Positions 30,590-44,900 of a stretch of 64,000 nucleotides of DNA are shown one piece after another. The position numbers were made by a program, and so were the translations under genes. Position 1 is the first letter of the stretch. Each line of letters starts with the position of its first letter. The stretch spans positions 67,787,618 to 67,851,617 of the forward strand of contig CM055905.1 in assembly GCA_029582155.1 (NCBI GenBank). Direction: 5' to 3'. Origin of the DNA: Panopea generosa (taxonomy: Eukaryota > Mollusca > Bivalvia > Adapedonta > Hiatellidae). The notes beneath the pieces are model-generated. The model saw only the letters and a list, made by a program, of their open reading frames with translations, was not told where the DNA came from and did not search any database.

Positions 30590-33500
30590 TCAGGCTTCAG
30601 CTGCCACCTGCTGTGCGGGTGTTTGTAGATCTGGACTCGGCGTGAGTGGAACAACTGGTCGCTTCACATTTCTTAATCTGTCTAACGCCCGCTCACATGG
30701 GCCCATAATATCCTGAAAGGGTTATGTTCAAAGATAAGTTGTAAAAATGTTTCATGGGTTATCTGCCCATAATTAACAATCCAGTTAAAATTGCATATAA
30801 ACATCATACAATTTTATCAAAACTAATTTAAAATTCAATTATGGTACTTATGCTTTACACTTACGATCATTGCTTTTAATAGTATCAATTTTGATACAAA
30901 ATCAATAGATTTGATGGTTCAGGATGTCTGTTCAGGACATTGTCATTTACATGTATTGATATTGAAAAAAAAAGTCTGGACTTAAAATTTCATAAGCTTA
31001 AAAACCATCACAGATGTCATGGTTGTTCAGCAACTGTTAATGCCAAGATGTTGTTGTCTAGAAGCCACCAATGTCACAGTATGATTGTCTGGCTACAGGA
31101 ATAGCCAAAATGGATGAGCTGAAAGACACTACTACTCTATAAAATAAACCTACATATTTATAGTTATTTAAACACTGTCTAAATACTTACATATTTAAAA
31201 GCTAAAACAAAACAGCAAAAGTGTAAATTTGTGAGAGATAGTCTAAGGCCATTATAAATTAATTGCTAGATTATCATCAAAATTTTTCTTAAAAATGGGG
31301 AGGGCGGGAGGATTTTCTAAATTTGAAAATAAAAAGGATCAGGGCGGCATCAAAATTAGGGGGATGGCGGGGATGACAATCTAGCAATTGATTCATTATG
31401 GCCTAAAAGAAGACACCTACAGCCTATTGTAAAAGCAAATATTTTTGCTGGGTTTTATATTCATGTGTTGTAACCAAGTGTTGTAAGTATGAGATAAGAA
31501 CCCCAGAGTCATCCTGCATTTTTTGTTTTATAAGTTGGGATTCGTAAAATTTACAAAATATAAAAGCAGTCAACATATAATGATAATTTTGCAGGCAATT
31601 GGAGGTGTCGCAGTAATATAAATATATTAAACAAATGTTCCTCATCATAATCCAGTTATATACAGTCAAACCTGTCTTAAGCAACCAGTCAAGGGAAGGA
31701 GCAAAAGTGACCTTTTAAGACAGGTTGTTGTTTAATACAGGTAAATTTGCTCTGAAAACAAAGAAATGGGAAACAGCAAATGTGGCTACTTAAGACAAGT
31801 GGATGCTTAATACAGGTGACTGCTTACAAAGGATCGGCTGTATTGTATTCGTCTCAAAATTATAAACTGCTATAGTAGTTACTGCTATTGTTCGCGAGGC
31901 AATTGTCGTCATGAATGTAGCAAAATTATCAAACCCTCTGCTAAAATTTCGGCTTGTTAGTGGGAAAACTTTACGTGAAGATAACTGTTTTCGAGGCAAT
32001 TATGGTTGCGAATACAATGAAAATTAAACCCTGGGTAAAATTTCTGCTTTAACATTAATACATTTGTATTTTTTCTGTACACCAGTTTTCAATTTCATCT
32101 CTATGTGAAGGATAGTTATAAAATCAGTTGCAATTTTTTAAATCTGCATAAAGAAAATTGTGTGTTTATTGTCTTGACTGGCTCTCATATTTCTTAAAAA
32201 AATTTGTTCCCTAAGTCGGTTCAAGTAATAATTTACCAAACTCTTACTTTAACAATTAAATACCAACTGAAGAATTCTTTTTTTATAAATGTCACATAAT
32301 GAACTGAAGTGTAAAATCAAAAACTTTTTTCCAGGTGTATATAAAGAATGAATATAGGCTAGGTTATGTAAACGGTATAGAATGCATTTAAAATAAATGA
32401 AAAACCATCACAATAGCCCACGCGAGCCTTTGGCCTTCAGACTAATACTCTGCAGTGTTTTCTATTAGTTTATATATTATAACATGAATTTCAATATTTG
32501 GCGGCCATCTTTGATTTGTGACCAAAAGCCCCAACAGCGGTTAGTAAGAAATGGATTTTCGAACTCAGTGTAAAAAGTAAAATAAAGTAAATAAACACCC
32601 CCCTATCTCTGGGACTTCTAAGGTGAGCTTAAAATCTAAATTTAAATTTTTATTGTTTTACCCTTAAGTATATTGTCATTTTGAAGAAAAAAAAATAACA
32701 ACAATACCAAACACAGTCATTAAAACAAATTTGTGATCATTATAACATAATGCAGGGGTCATTTAAGCAAGACTTTGATTACCTCAAGAGAACCAAGATC
32801 ACCATAATTAGTTTAAACATATTTATTTTACTTCGATTGTGAAACATTGAAGTCATGCTCCAAGTCTTCCTGTGTACAACCAGTACTAAGCATATGAGGA
32901 AAAACTGTCTTGCTCATGGACGCCAAACATAGCCAATGGGGGGTGGGGGTGGGGGGAATGAACTCCTGTCCCTCTGATCCTGGTTTGATACTCTACCACT
33001 GGACCATGCACTTGACCACATAAGTTTATATAAACATGATTATAAAAAAAAGTCATGTTAGATGAAAATCGTTTTAATTTTCATTCACATTCAAACCTAT
33101 CTTAAGCAGCCAGTCAAGTGAGGTGGCAAAAGTGGCCTTTTAAGACAGGTTGTTGTTTATTGCAGGTTAATTTGCTCTAAAGGCATAAAAAATTAGGGGA
33201 AATAACAAATGTGGCTGCTTAAGACAAATGGCTGCTTAATAAAGGTGAACACTTCTACAGGTTTGACTGTATTGCCAAAATAAAATTCTCAACACATTTT
33301 AGTTTATATATGGTAAATTTAGTTTTATTGGTGGAGGAAGACCTCAGAATGTATTTGAGTAGAACCACCTTCCTTTTGCAAGTAACTCGCAAACTTTCTC
33401 AGATAAAATTTTTGGAGTGAACGGGACTCGAACCTACGACCTTAACGGTGAGAGGTAAAGTAATCTTGAGATGGCACCTTAGACCACTTGGCCATGGAGG

Positions 33501-35907
33501 ACCCTCCTTTATATATCTCAAACTTGGATAATGTTTGACTTATAATTTATAAAGAACTCTTTCTTGTACAAATATTGAGTACATTGTAAATATCAAAATG
33601 ATGATTTTATAAAGAAGTTAAGGACCTGGCTTCAAGTTCATCAAATAAAAGCATCCAGGTGATCATGATTTTAGATTGGCTCTAGAAAAACTGCATTTGG
33701 TTTCATTGACATTGATTAAAGAATATTAAATCAAGCAGTCAAAAATAAGTTAAGATTTTAAGTATTTAAGTAAAACTGATGAAAATATTGGTGAAACAGA
33801 AGCCTGGTTGAAATACAGTCACACCTGTCTTAAGCAGCCACTCAAGGGAAATAGTCAAAAGGACCCCTGAAGGCAGGTGGCTGCTTAATACAGGTTGATT
33901 AAAACTAAAATTATATAAAATGTGGCTGTTTGAAAGAAGTCGTTGCTTTATAGAGGTAGCCACTGACACAGGTTTGGCTGCATATAGATTTTTTAAAGAA
34001 AGATATAATAAACTATGGTAGTATACAGTTTTCCAATAAAGACCAAGAATTATAAGTTTGTTATATGCATAAACATGTAGAAAGAGTGCTCTTGGAGAAG
34101 GGAAAACAAAAAAGTGTTTATAAAATTACTAAAGAGTGCTCTGGGTATAAAAACGGTGTATTCTTGGTTAAACATTGTTTTACATCTTACCACGTTCTCT
34201 TTAAATCGTTTAAATATTTCTGACAAAAGACCTGGTCCTATGTTCAGGTGAACCATTTCTGCTTGCACGTCATCTGATTAGCACGAATAACAGTATATTA
34301 TAAGCAACAACAACAACCTGCATACATTTTGTACTGTGAAACTCTTCACAATGATACGTTGAACACTTGTATCAGCAGCCATTTCAAGTGTTTGATGAAA
34401 AAAAGTAGTCAGAAGTCATTAATTCCTAGATTTCCATATAAATTATAGGGGGGGGGGGGGGGGGGGGGGGGGGGAATCTAGGAATTTATTTATTATAGCC
34501 TAAACAAGAATGACCTTTGACTATGCTGATGTTGAAGTTAGTGTCCTGGTATGAACAAGCAAAAACACATCAAAGACAATACATGTAACATCAAAGCAGG
34601 CTGTAATATAAAATGAGCATTAATTATACATACACATAGCATCTACAGTCAAACCTGTCTTAAGCAGCCAGCCAAAGGAAGGAGCAAAAGTGGTCTTTTA
34701 AGACAGGCCGTTGCTTAATACTGGTGAATCATAGAAATGGGAAATAGTAAATGTGGCTGCTTAAGACAAGTGACTGCTTAACAGAGGTGACTGCATGCAC
34801 AGGGTTGGCTATATTTATAAACACTGTTACAAAATAATAAATTATATATTTTAAGTGGCCTAAATTATCAGTGTCGTCAAATCCAAGGTTTTCAAAACTG
34901 TATAGACATCATTTTGGCATGTAGGGTAAGTTATTCACTGTTTTGTTAAAACTTATCGCTATATAGATAGGGAAAAAGTGTTTTAAAGATATTTTTAAAT
35001 TCATTTTTGGTATAAATAATAAGAAAACCCTTAGACTGAATCTGAGCTACAACATCTGCAAATAACTTGGCTTGAACCCACAACCTCTATGGAGAGTGGT
35101 ATTTAAAGGGATGATCAGACCTCACCATTAACTACTTGCCCATGGAAAACTTATTATCAATTAAAATTGTTAATTAATATAATTATAAAGTAATTTCTTT
35201 ACCATATTTGGCTCCTGTTTCACCAACTGTTTCTCAAGTTGTATTTAAATACATAAAAACTTAACTTAATTTTGATTGGTAATTTATCTTTTGTTTTATC
35301 AATATCAATAAAACCATATGCAGTTCTACTGGAACCAGTCTAAAATCATGATCACCTGAGTGCTTTTCTTAGATTTAAGTTTTTATGTATTTAAGTATAT
35401 GCGAAACAGAAGCCATTTTACAGTTTATTGACTAAAGAGCATTCTTCAATGAGAGTCACTGGTCTCCCACCAGGGTTCATATACAAACAACAACAGCAGC
35501 AATTTAGTAGACACAACAAACACTATAATATTGCCACTCGCCAAACATGCACGATTCAATCCAACACAAGCATAAATAATATTACCATTCGTCAAATATG
35601 CATGATTCAATCCAACACAAGCATATGTACTATAATATTGCCACTCGCCAAATATGCATGATTCAATCCAACACAAGCGTAATTATGTACTATAATATTG
35701 CCACTCGCCAAACATGCATGATTCAATCCAACATAAGCATAATTATGCATTATAACATTGTCACTCGCCAAACATGCATGATACCAGCCAACACAAGCAC
35801 ATGTACTGATTTATCTATACATCTCACCTTGTTCATGTTGAACTTTTTGATGACCTCCTCTATTTGTACGCTGATCTTATAGCTATATAGATCTGAGCAA
35901 ATCTCGG
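30590..35907 (-). CDS. STKLD1: STKLD1-like C-terminal exons
   Basis: 35,821-35,907 (VQIEEVIKKFNMNK), 34,191-34,273 (AEMVHLNIGPGLLSEIFKR) and 30,590-30,712 (ERALDRLRNVKRPVVPLTPS, ending AAEA then TGA). The last 25 residues are proline-rich and probably disordered. The strongest donor of the first exon (AAG|GTGAGA, exon end 35,828) would shift the frame into the next exon; the weaker one at 35,821 (AGAT|GTATAG) keeps it. Confidence 0.78.
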
Positions 35908-38900
35908 CTACAGGGAATAGATAGAAAAGATAGACAGAGATGGACAGATAGAACTGGCTCATGTTTCACCACGATTTTCTGAAGTTTTACTTAAATACTT
36001 AAAAATTTAACCAACTTCTGACTGGTTACTGGTGTATTACTTAAACAAAATCCATTAAATCATAATGAACTAGACTGTAGAATGGACCAAGCTCTCCCAG
36101 TCTGAATCCGTCACACAGCAGTGAGATTTGAGCACGTTGATTTGTCAGTTACTTTGAACAGTGAAATTGAAAGACATCACAGTTTGGTAAGCGCTGCATT
36201 ACTATGAATTATGGGACAGTTACAGAATTCCCTGCTTTTTCCATTGGGGATTAACAGACCTGGTTCTGGAGATTCAGGGAGTGGGATAAACTATATTTGC
36301 ATTGGAGCAAGTCTAAAATCATAGTCACCTGGATGTTTTTTTCAAAGTTTTTAAATTTTTTTTTTAATGGTTTTAACACCATTTTCAACACATATCAGGT
36401 TAAATATGGCATATCCAATTTTGACTGGTGGAGGAAGACCTCAGACTGAGTAGAACCACCGTAGTGACTAGAAACTTTCTCATAATTTTTTTAGAGTGAG
36501 TGAGACTTGAACCTACGACCTTAGCGATGAGAGGTAAGTGATCTTGATACGGCACCTTAGACCACTCGGCCACAGAAGACCCTCTTAAGTTTTTAAGTAT
36601 TTTATATATTATGTTGGTGAAACAGACGCCATTTTACAGTTTTGATGGAGTGACTTCATGGTTTTACCATTGCTTCGGTGAAAAAGAAACAACAGTGCTA
36701 CCATTAGGCCATTATAAATTTATTGCTAGATTATCATCCAAATCTATTTAAAGGGGGGTGGGGGAATTATTTTTTTTTGATTTTTTTTATGAAAATAAAA
36801 AGGGTCGGGGTAGCATGAAAATAAGTGGGTGGGTGGGGATGATATCCTAGAAATTAATTTATTATGGTCTTAAATAAAATGAGACACCTTCGAGAAGAAA
36901 TTAACCTTCAACAAATAGACTGAAAGACCATAACTGTCAGAATAAAACAAATACAGGAATATGAGATTGTAGAAGAGGTGAATCATTAATAGAAGAGAAA
37001 AAAGAAATGAATAGATTAGGCAAAAAATGAATAGAACAGGAGGGAAATGAATAGAAGAGGCAAAAAATGAATAGAACGGGCAAAAAATGAATAGATGAGG
37101 AAAAAATTAACAGAACAGGCAAAAAAAGAACAGAAAAGGTAAACCATGAATAGAACAGGGAGAAAAAAAATAGAAGAGGCAAAAAATTATAAAAGAGGCG
37201 AAAAATGTATAGAAGAGGTGAATCATGAATAGAAAAAAAGGAACAGAAGATGCAAAAAATAAATAGAACAGGGGGAAAATGAATAGAAGAGGCAAAAAAT
37301 GAATAGAAGAGGCAAAAAATGAATAAAAGAGGGTGGGGGTGGAAAGAGCAGGTATAAGTGTATATATTCTTTTAGAAATAGATTTACTTGTAAAATGAGT
37401 AGCTGAGATAAAAAAAAAAAGAATATATTTTTAAATGATTATAGCTAAAGAGATACAACAAAAGAGTATCGGTACATGGAAAAGTTTTAAGTTTCGATCA
37501 GTCATCATATGATGTAATGTTTCAAAATAATGTCATTTTACCATGACAAATCGATGTCGTTTATATATTAAGGCCTACCAAAAAGTGGTTTGGCATTTTA
37601 CATTCGACAGCAGAGTAATACAGAATATAAAAAATATATCATGGGTTTATTACATTTCTGCACCATAAATTATGTGATAAATATTAATTTATTATTATAA
37701 TTTTTTTTTATGAATGGGGTTTAATGCCATTTTCAACACATTTCAGATTGTATATTATGGCATATCCAGTTTTTATTGTGGAGGAAAACGTCAGAATGAA
37801 TCTGAGTAGAACCACCATCCTTCCGCAAGTAACTTGCAAATTTTCTCTCATCAAGTTTTTGGAACAAACGAGACTCGAATCTACAACATAAGCGGTGAGA
37901 GGTAAATCATCTTGAACCCCCATCACCAACCCCTCCCTCCCCGCAAATAAATGGCAAGCTTTCTCACATAAAGTTATTGGAGCAAGCGGGATTCGGACCT
38001 ACGACCTTAGCAGTGAAAGGTAAGTGATCTTGAGACATTAGACCACTGAGCCGTTGAAGGCCTCCCTCATTCTGGAGAGTAAACCAATTCTTGTGAGAAA
38101 TTATACAGGATTGATTATTGAGTTAAGGGTTACCTTCAATGACAAAGGTTATACTAAAAAGGGGAAAGGACTGATAAGAGCTAAAATATTAACAACACTA
38201 TAAACGGAGATAAATCTTTGCAAATCGATACCATAATGTTATTTATCAATTAAAATTCCCCAAATTAATTGCCCGTTTCCTCTATTCTTCCTGTGGTGGA
38301 CGACAATTAACTTTTATCTCTCTGTCGCAGAGCAAGGAGTGGTTATTCCTTTATCTAAGTACATGTACATGTGACCAGAGAAGGTTGTAACAAAAGTAAC
38401 CTACTGCAATATAACATTCAATTCAATACCTGTAATGCTAAAATATAAATAAAGAATATCTAAACAAAGCCCCAAAGAAACATTAACATTACGAACCAAA
38501 ATGTTTTAATCACATACATGCAAGTACTGAACACATGAAAATTCTATATTGACTTTAATTATAAATATAAAACAAAAACATTTAATATTCAATTTATTTG
38601 TTATTTTGATCTGTCCGAAAATTATCGAAATTATCTTAAAATATCTCTCTCTCTCTCATATAATAATCTCGAATAATTTCAATGACAAAAATCAAAAAAA
38701 TCTACACAACGTACCATATTCTGCGAGTTCCATTAACAGAGTGACAACACTTTCGACGACCTCTGCGTTATCTTTGTGTAGTTCATAAGTCTTCATGATG
38801 ATTGGTACGCCTGCTATATGTGTGTTGTTTGGCCCCTCATTGGTCAACACTCTGTATGCAGATTCCTCTGTAAAGACAGATTATATTATTATGAGACAAA

Positions 38901-41900
38901 GCATCTCATTGGTCAACACTCTGTATGCAGACTCCTTTGCAAAGTCAGATAACAAAACTATGTGACAAAGCATCTCATTGGTCAACGCTCTGTATGCAGA
39001 CTCCTATGCAAAGTCAGATAACAGGACTTTGAGACAAAGCATCTCATTGGTCAGCACTGTATGCAAATTCCTCTGCCAAGACAAATAACAGTTTTATGAG
39101 ACAAAGCATCTCATTGGTCAACACTCTGTATGCAGATTTCTCTGCCAAGACAGATAACATTACTATGAGACAAAGCATCTCATTGGTCAACACTCTGTAT
39201 GCAGACTCCTCTGCAAAGACAGACAACAGTTTAATGAGACATAGCATCTCATAACTGCAAAGACAGATAACAGTTTTAGGAGACAAAACATCTCTTTGGT
39301 CAACACTCTGTATGCAGACTCCTCTGCAAAGACAGATAACAGTTTTATAAGACAAAGCATCTCATTGGTCAACACTCTGTATGCAGACAGATAACATTAC
39401 TATGAGCTAGCTTTTAGCGGATGCTAACTTGAGGGCACGGACTAGCAGTAAACATTGAACCCAGGAATGATGTTGTGTCCTTGAGCAAGATGCTTTCTCC
39501 AAATCAGTATGAAGCATATCACTGTGTTGAGATTGTGCTTTAGTGGGAGAGTACCTGACCTAGGTTTAAAGGGCCATGGGTTCAATCCTTGTGCCATAGC
39601 CATGTGTGGTGTCCTTGAGAAAGACCCTTTATAGTATTGACTTTTCTCTGGAAGACATTAAGTATATCATGTGGTCCAATGGTAGAGTATTGGATAACCC
39701 AGAATAGGGGGTAAATCCCCATGTTATAGCCATGTGTCCTTGAGCAAGATCCTCACTGTTAGTATTGGTTCTTCCCAGGAAGACATCAAGCATTATCACT
39801 GTGTGGGGCATGTGGTCCAGGGGTAGAGCACGGAACCCTGGATTGAAGGGCCATGTGTTTAATCCCTGTGCAAAGGCCATGTGTGGTGTCATTAAGCAAG
39901 ACATTTTATTCATATACAGTCGAACCTATGTAAGTGGTCACCTATTAAGAAACAACTTGTCTTAAGCAGCCACATTTGCTATTTCCCAATTTTATGCTTT
40001 CAAAGCAAATTAACCTTGTTATAAGCAAAAACCTTTCTTAAAAGGCCATTTTTGCTCTTTTACTTGACTAGTTGCTTAAGACAGGTTGGACTGTATATGC
40101 TGAGGACCATTTCTATCCAGGAAGACTTGAAACGTGATTTGTCTAAGTTGTAAGAACATGTTTCACAATCGATGTAAAATGAATAACTGTAAACCATACC
40201 ATCTATTTCTACAAGACTGGCGAGAGCGAGACAGGAGTTTTTGACAACTTTGGAGTTCTTGGCGTGAACGGAGATTGTTGATATGAGGAGACCTACACCA
40301 TCCAACTCACAGATTAGTTCTAAGTTCTCTTCTGAAATGAAATACAAAATGTACATGTGTAACATTTTTGAAATGACAATTTTATCAAAATGTTCAGCAA
40401 CACAATAACTGGCAGAAAGACGATGTGTTAAAAAGGCAGTAAACAACATTCAACAACAAAATAATAAGTATGTTCATAATTAATTAGTAAACATGCCTGC
40501 CCACCCCCTAAAAAAATATATTTAAAAACAAAATTGATAAAATTCCTCCCCCTCCCTTCCCCTTTTTAAGAAAAAATTGAATGATAATCTAGCAATTAAT
40601 TAATAATTGCTTATTGAAAATATTTGAATTTTATTTCTCCTACAAAATATTATGTTTATATAATAATTCAAATTGTTATTTGCAGCACAAGTCACAGTTC
40701 AGATACATACACTGATTACAGCATGTCAGGGTTAGGAATCATGTGACACTTACCATCCAATGAAAGAGCTAACATTGCAGCACACGCAGCCTCTGCTACC
40801 TCGGGGGAATTCATGTGAAGTTTGAGAATGTTGCATACTTCCTGTATACCTTTCATTTCTGTTGCTAGTTTCACGTTGTTGTCTGAAAAATGGTGGAAAT
40901 CTTAAAAGAACCTGCTCTATGTACACTGTATATGTCACATTTGGAAACCAGCTAAGTTACCTTAGACGATTTTAAGATGATCCATTATAGCTTCACTTGT
41001 AAGTAGTATTGATTGATTGATTGATTGACTGATTGAATATTTAGCGTCATTTTTATGCCATCGAGGGCTAACAGACAATCAGTTAACCTAACCACTGTTT
41101 CCTGGGATTAACCAGTACTCGAGCACATCCCATCTCCGCAAGTAACTGATAACTTTCCCACTTGAATCAGTGGCGAGAGACGAATGATAATGAGACACAA
41201 TGTCGTATATCAATCATCACGGAGACTGTTGCCGGGCGGGGGATTCGAACTCACGTCCCCCTGGATTGTTAGTCAGACGCGTAACCGACTGAACTAATCG
41301 TGCCCAGTAGTAAATGGAATGAATAATATGTGGGAAGAGCATTTTTTTTTAATTCTTTTCCACCAACTTTGAGTTGTGGTGAAAAGACCTTACAATTATG
41401 ATTATTATTTGTAGTCAGTTTTATTAAATAAATTAGTTCATCTAAATATTGATTTGTTCAATAAGTGTTATTTTATAAACAACTGAAATTGTAAAATAAT
41501 ATTTATACTGCAAAATGTAAATTTTATTTATTTAGTTTTATAATTTTGCATATTATAAAATATATAATTTAATGTGTTTAGTATGCAAGAAAAAGAATCA
41601 TTCAGGACCTTTTAGTTTCGGTTAAATAAAAATCTCTGTTCCATGGGATAACTGTTCCTGCCAAAACAGCTGTTCATTGGAATGAAATTTTCTACCCTAG
41701 CCTCAAACCCATGTTAGATAGTTATATGTATTGCAACAATTGAAGTCTTGATGGTCAACTTACTTCTTCCTGCTTTTTACAGCACTGAATTAACCTGATG
41801 TGAGAACAACTAACGCTCTGCCCACTGGCTACGCGGCATTGCTTGTCCAAGTAAATCCAATGTAGTGTTGAATTAGACATTGTTTGTCTAAGGAAAATGG

Positions 41901-44900
41901 CATTTTAGCAACCAATACTGATCGCTGATTGGATTATCGATTTGTTTGATTGACAGCCCACACCAGGTTAATTATGGACACATAAAAAAAACAAACTAGT
42001 ACATTTATATGCAATCAAACCTGTCTTAAACAGCCAGTCAAGACAAGGAACAAAAGTGACGTTTTAAGACAGATTGTTGCTTAATACAGGTTAGTGTGCT
42101 CCGAAAGCATAGAAATGAGAAAGAGAAAATGTGGCTGCTTTAGGCAAATGGCTGCTCAACAGAGGTGACCACTTGCACAGGTTTGATTGTATATCATTTT
42201 GTGTGCATTATTGACTTTTGTAATTTAAATGAAACTTACCATACACATTTAGACCCCAGAGTGCATTTAGACATGTGCTGCACAGCTGGGCATTGTTCTG
42301 GTGATTCTTCAGTGCCTGCAGTATATCCTGCACCCCGCCCAGGTGGCCTATCACCATACCAGCATTGCCTACAACACATGCAAGCTTTTTTATTTCATCA
42401 ACAAGCAAGTCAAAATACAATTTACACCCAGTTCTCATACTTTGCATAAATGAAAATGATGTGACTAAAACTTACAATATATCACTTTGCATAAAAAAGC
42501 TCACCAGATAGTTTTAAACTTAATTATTTCACTTCGATTGTGCAACAAGCTATTACAACTTATACAAATCATGCTCGAAGTCTTCCTGGGTTGAACCAGT
42601 ACTAAGCACATGTGGAAAAGGTGTGTTAATCAAGGACACCACACATAGCCATTGGGAAGTTTCAAATCAATGACCCTTCAATCCTGGGTTTGATGTTCTA
42701 CCACTGGACCATGGACTCCACTCATCAGATTAAATAACACTGTCAGATTAGTGGGGTGAGGTGGGGAGGCAAGGCTTCAGAATCCCTGTTCCTCAATGAG
42801 ATTCTAAAATGTGACAACCCCAATCGATTGAATATAGTTAAAAATCTATACGTTCAAAATCAGTGTCTGAGGCTATAAAACTTTGTTCCCTGCTCAACTC
42901 ATGAGTCAGTGCTTAACTCAAGAGTCAGAGTTCAACTCAAGAGTCAGAGCTCAACTCAACCTTCAGTGCTCAACTCAAGAGTCAGAGCTCACATAAAGAG
43001 TCAGTGTTCAACTCAACCATCAGTGCTCAACTAAAGAGTCAGCACTCAACTCAACCTTCAGTGCTCAACTCAAGAGTCAGAGCTCACATAAAGAGTCAGT
43101 GTTCAACTCAACTATCAGTGCTCAACTAAAGAGTCAGTGCTCAACTCAAGAGTCAGAGCTCAACTAAAAAGTCTGCTCAAGAGTCAGAGCTCAACTAAAA
43201 AGTCTGCTTAACTCAAGAGTCAGTGCTCAACTCAACAGTCAGAGCTCAATTCAACACTCAGAGCTCAACTAAAGAGTCAGTGCTCAATGCAAGGGTCAGT
43301 GCTAAACTCAAGAGTCAGTGCTCAACTAAAGAGTCAGTGCTCAACTCAACAGTCAGTGCTCAACTTAAGAGTCAGTGCTCAACTCAACAGTCAGGGCTCA
43401 ACTCAACAGTCAGAGCTCAACTAAAGAGTCAGTGCTCAACTCAACAGTCAGTGCTCAACTCAAGAGTCAGAGCTCAACTCAAGTGTCAGTTCTCAACTCA
43501 AGAGTCAGTGCTGAACTAAAGAGTCAGTGCTCAACTCAAGAGTCAGAGCTCAACTCAACAGTCAGAGCTCAACTCAAGAATAAGTGCTCAACTTAAGAGT
43601 CAGAGCTTAACTCAACAGTCAGTGCTCAACTAAAGAGTCAGTGCTCAGTGCTCAACTCAAGAGTCAGTGCTCAACTCAAGAGTCAGAGCTCAACTCAAGT
43701 GTCAGTTCTCAACTCAAGAGCCAGTGCTGAACTAAAGAGTCAGCACTCAACTCAAGAGTCAGAGCTCAACTCAAGAGTCAGTGCTCAACTCAAGAGTCAG
43801 AGCTCAACTCAAGAGTCAGTGCTCAACTTAAGAGTCAGAGCTCAACTCAACAGTCAGTGCTCAACTAAAGAGTCAGTGCTCAAGTCAAGAGTCAGTGCTC
43901 AACTTTAGAGTCAGTGCTGAACTCAAGAGTCAGTGCTCAACTAAAGAGTCAGTGCTGAACTCAAGAGTCAAGAGTCAGTGCTCAACTATAGAGTCAGTGC
44001 TGAACTCAAGAGTCAGTGCTCAACTAAAGAGTCAGTGCTCAAGTCAAGAGTCAGTGCTCAACTTTAGAGTCAGTGCTGAACTCAAGAGTCAGTGCTCAAC
44101 TAAAGAGTCAGTGCTGAACTCAAGAGTCAGTGTTCAACTCAAGAGTCAGTGCTCAACTAAAGAGTCAGTACCCCAAAATGAATGTAATGTCTCTTGTTTT
44201 CTACCTAATAGTACAATCCCAAATCTTGACAAGGCCGATTTCATCAAACGTGCCAAAATGGCTGTTCATGGGTACAAGTTCTTGGGAAATGATCGAAAAA
44301 AAAATCTTTATGTGTTCAATGAAGGAGTTATGTAAATCTTTGTTTGTTTGAATGTTTATGCCATCGAGGGCTGACAGATGATCAGTTAAACCGAACCAGC
44401 TAACCACTCCTTCCTCGGATTCTGAGAGGTTAACCAGTGCTACAGCACACCCAAGTAACTGATAACTTTCCCACTTGAATCAGTGATGAGAAATAAATGA
44501 CAATGAAATGCCATGTAGTATATCAATCATAACAGATACTATGGTCGGGTTAGGGTTCAAACTCATGACCTCTTGACTGATAGTCAGACACGCTACCGAC
44601 TAATGGAATTTGTTATGCCACAAAAGTAAATAATTACCATTGGCTGCCATTGCCATCAACAATGAGGCTGCCACAAACTGGACATCTGCATCATCTTTGT
44701 GTGACTGCAATACAAATAGGTGGTAAAATAAATAAACATGTATAAGGCCATAATAGATTAATTGCTAGATTATCACCCCACCCTAATTTTCATGCCACTC
44801 TGACCCTTTTTATTTTCATAAAAAAAAAATAATAAAAAAAAAATAAAATCCCCCCTTCCTCTCCCCTTGGCCTGAATAATAATCTAGTAATTAATTTATA

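Noticed and set aside
35190-35250. Candidate extra STKLD1-like exon with a good donor at 35,200
   Set aside because: The sequence is the end of a dispersed CTGTTTCACCAAC MITE, and its length would not correct the phase mismatch.
41230-41308. Possible true tRNA gene on the minus strand
   Set aside because: A and B boxes are present, but the anticodon and acceptor arms do not fold well and the sequence continues as a SINE body.
43223-44335. Several overlapping plus-strand open frames of 70-146 codons
   Set aside because: They arise from the 19-bp minisatellite, whose unit lacks stops in several frames; there is no splice context or known domain.
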